Positions 59,810 through 64,000 of a stretch of DNA of 64,000 nucleotides are shown here, in pieces (position 1 is the stretch's first letter; every line of letters starts with the position of its first letter). A program made the translations under genes and the position numbers. The stretch covers positions 2,356,001 through 2,420,000 of the forward strand of contig NZ_CP028365.1 of NCBI RefSeq assembly GCF_003033925.1, given 5' to 3'. The notes below the pieces were generated by a model. It saw only the letters and a list, made by a program, of their open reading frames with translations. It did no database searches and was not told the origin of the DNA. Source of the DNA: Tannerella serpentiformis. Its GTDB lineage: Bacteria; Bacteroidota; Bacteroidia; Bacteroidales; Tannerellaceae.

Positions 59810-60688
59810 TCATCCGATGGTGTGATTACTAATTAATTCCTTCATCAACGCTTCAATGTCAGCGTCCGAGTCCGTCAGCGAGCGACTCTCTTTGGCTTGG
59901 AAGACGATGTTTTCGATCGTTTTCACCTTCGTCGGTGAGCCTGAGAGGCCGCACTGGGAGACGTCGCCATTGACGTCTGCCACGGACCACTCGACGAGGT
60001 TCAGGTACGGGCGCGATTCGTAGAGCTCGGCGTAGGGGAGGGAGGCACCCTTTGTGCGCTCGGCTTTCTCTTGCGCACCCAGCGCGTGCTTGTACTTCTG
60101 CACGAGTCGCGCGTTACGCGGCCTGCATGCTGCGGCCGATCCGTTCACCGTGACTACGATGGGCAGCGGCCCTTCGACCGTCTCCACGCCTCCGGGGATC
60201 TTGCGTCGCACCGTGATGCGTCCGTCCGTGACGCCGACAATCTCCTCTGCATACGTGATCTGTGACAGCCCGAGCTTCTCCGCCACTTGCGGACCCACCT
60301 GGGCCGTGTCGCCGTCGATAGCCTGCCGTCCGCCGACGATCAGGTCGAAGTCGCCGATCTTGCGGATCGCCATGGCCAAGGCATACGAGGTGGCCAGGGT
60401 GTCGGCGCCGGCGAAGGCGCGATCGGTGAGGAGCACCCCGTCGTCCGCCCCGCGATAAAGCCCCTCGCGGATGATCTCGGCGGCGCGTCCCGGCCCCATG
60501 GTGAGGAGCGTGACGGTCGATCCGGGGTAGCGTTCTTTCAGTCGCAGCGCCTGCTCCAGCGCGCTGAGGTCTTCGGGGTTGAAGATGGCCGGCAGCGCTG
60601 CGCGATTGATGGTGCCGTCCGCCTTCATCGCGTCCTTCCCGACGTTACGCGTGTCCGGCACCTGCTTAGCTAATACAATAATTCTCAT
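59810..60688 (-). CDS. etfB: electron transfer flavoprotein beta subunit
   Basis: 292 residues. N-terminal IIVLAKQVPDT, the LSALEQALRLKE segment, DLIVGGRQAIDGDTAQVGPQ (AMP or second-flavin site) and AEEIVG are typical. Begins the etfB-etfA-dehydrogenase operon. Whether it belongs to the electron-bifurcating type is not decidable by eye. Confidence 0.96.
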   Translation of the reverse strand: MRIIVLAKQVPDTRNVGKDAMKADGTINRAALPAIFNPEDLSALEQALRLKERYPGSTVTLLTMGPGRAAEIIREGLYRGADDGVLLTDRAFAGADTLATSYALAMAIRKIGDFDLIVGGRQAIDGDTAQVGPQVAEKLGLSQITYAEEIVGVTDGRITVRRKIPGGVETVEGPLPIVVTVNGSAAACRPRNARLVQKYKHALGAQEKAERTKGASLPYAELYESRPYLNLVEWSVADVNGDVSQCGLSGSPTKVKTIENIVFQAKESRSLTDSDADIEALMKELISNHTIG

Positions 60689-60713
60689 CTGTCAGAATAT
60701 TATGGTTTGGCGG

Positions 60714-60721
60714 CAAAAGTA
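60714..60721 (-). promoter_or_regulatory. -7 box of etfB
   Basis: TACTTTTG on the minus strand, 26 bp before the etfB ATG. Nothing else is supported in 60722-60862. Confidence 0.5.
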
Positions 60722-60862
60722 GGCGCAAGAATGAGATGGCGCCAGCCGGCTGTATATATAAGGTATGCCCCTGAGGTCTGCGTGCGGATGATGCAAGATT
60801 GCCCATTGCCCGCGATGGCTTAGGAAGGCTTCCGAGAAGGAATGCACCCCCCAGTGTGCGCG

Positions 60863-62641
60863 CTATGCGAGGGGCAGGCGCTGGGCGTCCATGACGCGCA
60901 TGAAGTTACCGCCCCAGATGTTGGCGATGTCGGCGTCGGAGAGACCCTCGGCAAGGAGACGGAGGGTGATTTGGAGCATCTCGCCGGCCGATTGGCAGCC
61001 GATGAGCCCGCCGCCGCCGTCGAAGTCGGAGCCGATGCCGACGTGATTCGGGCCGACGAGCCGGACGACGTGCAGGATGTGGCGGACGGCATCGCTGAGG
61101 GTGGCGCCGTCGGGATGGTCGTGGTTGATGAATCCGCCATAAAGGCAGATCTGCATCACGCCGCCCGTTGCGGCCAGGGCGCGGATGCGGTCGTCGTCTA
61201 AGTTGCGGCGATGGTCACAGAGGGCGCGGCAGGAGGAATGGGTGGCGACGATGGGGCGCCGGCTGAGGCGAATAACATCGTCGAAAGTGGCATCAGCAGC
61301 GTGCGATACGTCGATCATCATGCCGATGCGGTTCATCTCTGCCACCACCTCGCGCCCGAAGGGACTGAGGCCGCCCCACTCGCCTTGTCCGGCGGCAGAG
61401 TCGCAGAGTTCGTTGTCTCCGTTGTGACAGAGTGTCATGTACGCCACGCCCATACGCTTGAATGCGTGCAGTCGGGAGAGGTCGCGGCCGATGGCGTAAC
61501 CGTTTTCGACGGCGGGGATGATGGCGCGTCGGCCCTCGCGCTTGAGGCGGCGGAGGTCGTCCGTAGAGCGAGCGATGTCGAGGAGGTTAGGGTAGCGGAT
61601 GGCCTGCTCCTCAACGTGTGTGAGTCGCTCGACGGCATAGTCGAAAGCGCGGCGGTGCGCCTCGTCGTTGCGCTCGTCTTGGGGGAGGTAGGCGGCCATG
61701 ACGACAGCGTCGAGCCGTCCCTCGCGCATGAGCGGCAGGTTGACCCGGCCACCCTCTTTGCGTCCGAGGTCGAAGGCGTCGAAGAGCATGGGCGTGTCGG
61801 TGTGCGAGTCGAGGGTGATCATGGTGTGGTGCAGGCGTCGGGCGTGGGCGTAGCGGCGTGCACGGCTGACAAGATGACGGAAGAGGTTGAGCATCGCCTC
61901 GTGGCCGGTGGTGGCGAGCCATTCGGGGTGCCACTGGACGCTGAGGATGGGGTATTCGGGGTGCTCCATCGCCTCGTTGACGCCGTCGGGCGCCTCGGCC
62001 GTGGCGATGAAACCGGGGGCCAGGTCGCGGACGGCTTGGTGGTGGAGCGAGTTGACGGGGATGGGTGCGGTACGCGTCGTGGCGTCGAGCCCCATTGCGC
62101 GTTGCAGCTCGGAATCTGGGGCAGTGAGAGTGACAGACTGCGTGATAACATCGCGTGCTTCCGCCTGACTATGTGGCAATACGGGGCTTGGAAACTGCGA
62201 GGGAAGGTCTTGGTAGAGCGTGCCGCCAAAGGCCACATTGATGAGCTGATGGCCGCGACAGATGCCGAAGATGGGGAGGCCGCGTTGGTGGGCCAAGCGG
62301 ATCAGTTGCAGCTCGCTGGTGTCGCGGATCGGATCGACGTCCTCGATCGACGGGTGGGGCGTCTCGCCAAGCAGGTCGGGACTGATGTCGCCGCCGCCAG
62401 TCAGAAGCAGGCCGTCGAGACCTTCGACAATCGTGGTGAGGACGCTCAGCTCGGTTGTTGCGGGCACGAGTACGGGGGCACCACCGGCCAGGATGACAGA
62501 CTGGAAATAGGGGTCGGCGAGCATCTCTTTGCCGTCTCGTCGGTTCACGGAAATACCTATGCGTGGGCGTGTGGGGGTGGCAGTGTCGACAGCTGAGGCG
62601 CGGTCAACCTGCGCAAATAGTTCTTTTAAAGTGAGTGACAT
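60863..62641 (-). CDS. peptidase C26 (glutamine amidotransferase-like) fused to M19 dipeptidase
   Basis: 592 residues with two enzyme domains. Residues 25-255: class I glutamine amidotransferase fold of the gamma-glutamyl-GABA hydrolase type with nucleophile GICRGHQLIN and the His/Glu of VQWHPEW. Residues 270-592: renal-dipeptidase (M19) barrel with metal ligands in LDSHTDTP, VENGYAIG, DVSHAADATFDD, ATHSSCRALCDHRRNL and IGSDFDGGG. Both active sites look intact. The pair could remove a gamma-glutamyl group and then split a dipeptide such as Cys-Gly, as in glutathione breakdown; this is inference. Confidence 0.9.
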   Translation of the reverse strand: MSLTLKELFAQVDRASAVDTATPTRPRIGISVNRRDGKEMLADPYFQSVILAGGAPVLVPATTELSVLTTIVEGLDGLLLTGGGDISPDLLGETPHPSIEDVDPIRDTSELQLIRLAHQRGLPIFGICRGHQLINVAFGGTLYQDLPSQFPSPVLPHSQAEARDVITQSVTLTAPDSELQRAMGLDATTRTAPIPVNSLHHQAVRDLAPGFIATAEAPDGVNEAMEHPEYPILSVQWHPEWLATTGHEAMLNLFRHLVSRARRYAHARRLHHTMITLDSHTDTPMLFDAFDLGRKEGGRVNLPLMREGRLDAVVMAAYLPQDERNDEAHRRAFDYAVERLTHVEEQAIRYPNLLDIARSTDDLRRLKREGRRAIIPAVENGYAIGRDLSRLHAFKRMGVAYMTLCHNGDNELCDSAAGQGEWGGLSPFGREVVAEMNRIGMMIDVSHAADATFDDVIRLSRRPIVATHSSCRALCDHRRNLDDDRIRALAATGGVMQICLYGGFINHDHPDGATLSDAVRHILHVVRLVGPNHVGIGSDFDGGGGLIGCQSAGEMLQITLRLLAEGLSDADIANIWGGNFMRVMDAQRLPLA

Positions 62642-62666
62642 GTTGGGTTTGAATGGGAGAAAAAGA

Positions 62667-62696
62667 AGAGGGCACCTCGCATGGCGATTGCCCTCT
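62667..62696 (-). terminator. terminator of gyrB
   Basis: AGAGGGCA pairs with TGCCCTCT; on the minus strand TCTTTTTCTCCC follows. It lies between gyrB and the fused peptidase gene. Confidence 0.8.
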
Positions 62697-62752
62697 GTCG
62701 TTTGATGGTTTATGTAAAAGACTCCGCAGCGTGGTGCTATGCGAAGTCGGTG

Positions 62753-64000
<1,248 letters not shown>

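Overview
The window looks like the chromosome of a G+C-rich member of the Bacteroidales, most like Tannerella or a close Porphyromonadaceae relative. The taxonomic call is inference. It rests on promoters of the TTTG / TAnnTTTG type, families largely confined to the phylum (DUF4290 before murA, DUF6261, PorT-like and DUF4374 proteins), an A/V-type ATPase operon with a DUF2764 gene, SusC/TonB-style barrels, a bacterial myo-inositol-phosphate synthase and an aspartate-type MurA. No rRNA, prophage, IS transposase or CRISPR array is visible. The only RNA gene seen is a tRNA-Lys(CTT) at 20797-20869.

Layout. 1-1581: end of an acyl-CoA synthetase, a palindromic repeat array and a DUF6261 gene. 1746-7738 (minus): envelope operon DUF4290-murA-rimM-M23 peptidase-dxr-rseP. 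8473-12552 (minus): pyrB-pyrI-PorT-like barrel-tcdA-MscS channel. 12829-14620 (plus): mscL and inositol-phosphate synthase. 14751-16525 (minus): queF and a MalY/PatB lyase. 16601-19508: a lipoprotein, then amidase and MlaD genes. 19509-20720: a non-coding locus made of two inverted 42-bp arrays around an AT-rich 251-bp tandem duplication. 20797-28624 (minus): tRNA-Lys and the ATPase operon E-DUF2764-A-B-D-I-K. 29575-32477 (plus): a NagB-like/PIG-L fusion with a degenerate NagB half, and a BASS transporter. 32593-36576 (minus): an outer-membrane barrel and two TetR regulators. 36840-38760: a 2-kb repeat field. 38899-42012 (plus): a degenerate trypsin-like/TPR protein and a PaaK-like ligase. 42424-50403 (minus): a dialkylresorcinol-type cluster (B12-radical SAM, DarA-like, DarB-like, small HTH-like protein, BtrH-like acyltransferase, ABC exporter). 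51339-54974 (plus): a TonB receptor with a DUF4374 lipoprotein. 55192-56100 (minus): second DUF6261 gene. 56900-60688 (minus): etfB-etfA-acyl-CoA dehydrogenase. 60863-64000 (minus): a C26-M19 peptidase fusion and the C-terminal two thirds of gyrB.

The most unusual feature is the intergenic DNA. Nine loci carry head-to-tail arrays whose unit sequences are unrelated to one another but whose period is always 40-43 bp (exactly 41 or 42 in most), close to four helical turns; several units contain a palindrome or stem-loop. They lie only between genes. A second layer is a modular dispersed element (a GGGGCGTAT/ATACGCCCC palindrome, a CTTTTCTTTC hairpin and a GGCCAAxTTxGCCGGGTACC block). The best candidate for an undescribed system is this array family, followed by the DarA/DarB cluster.
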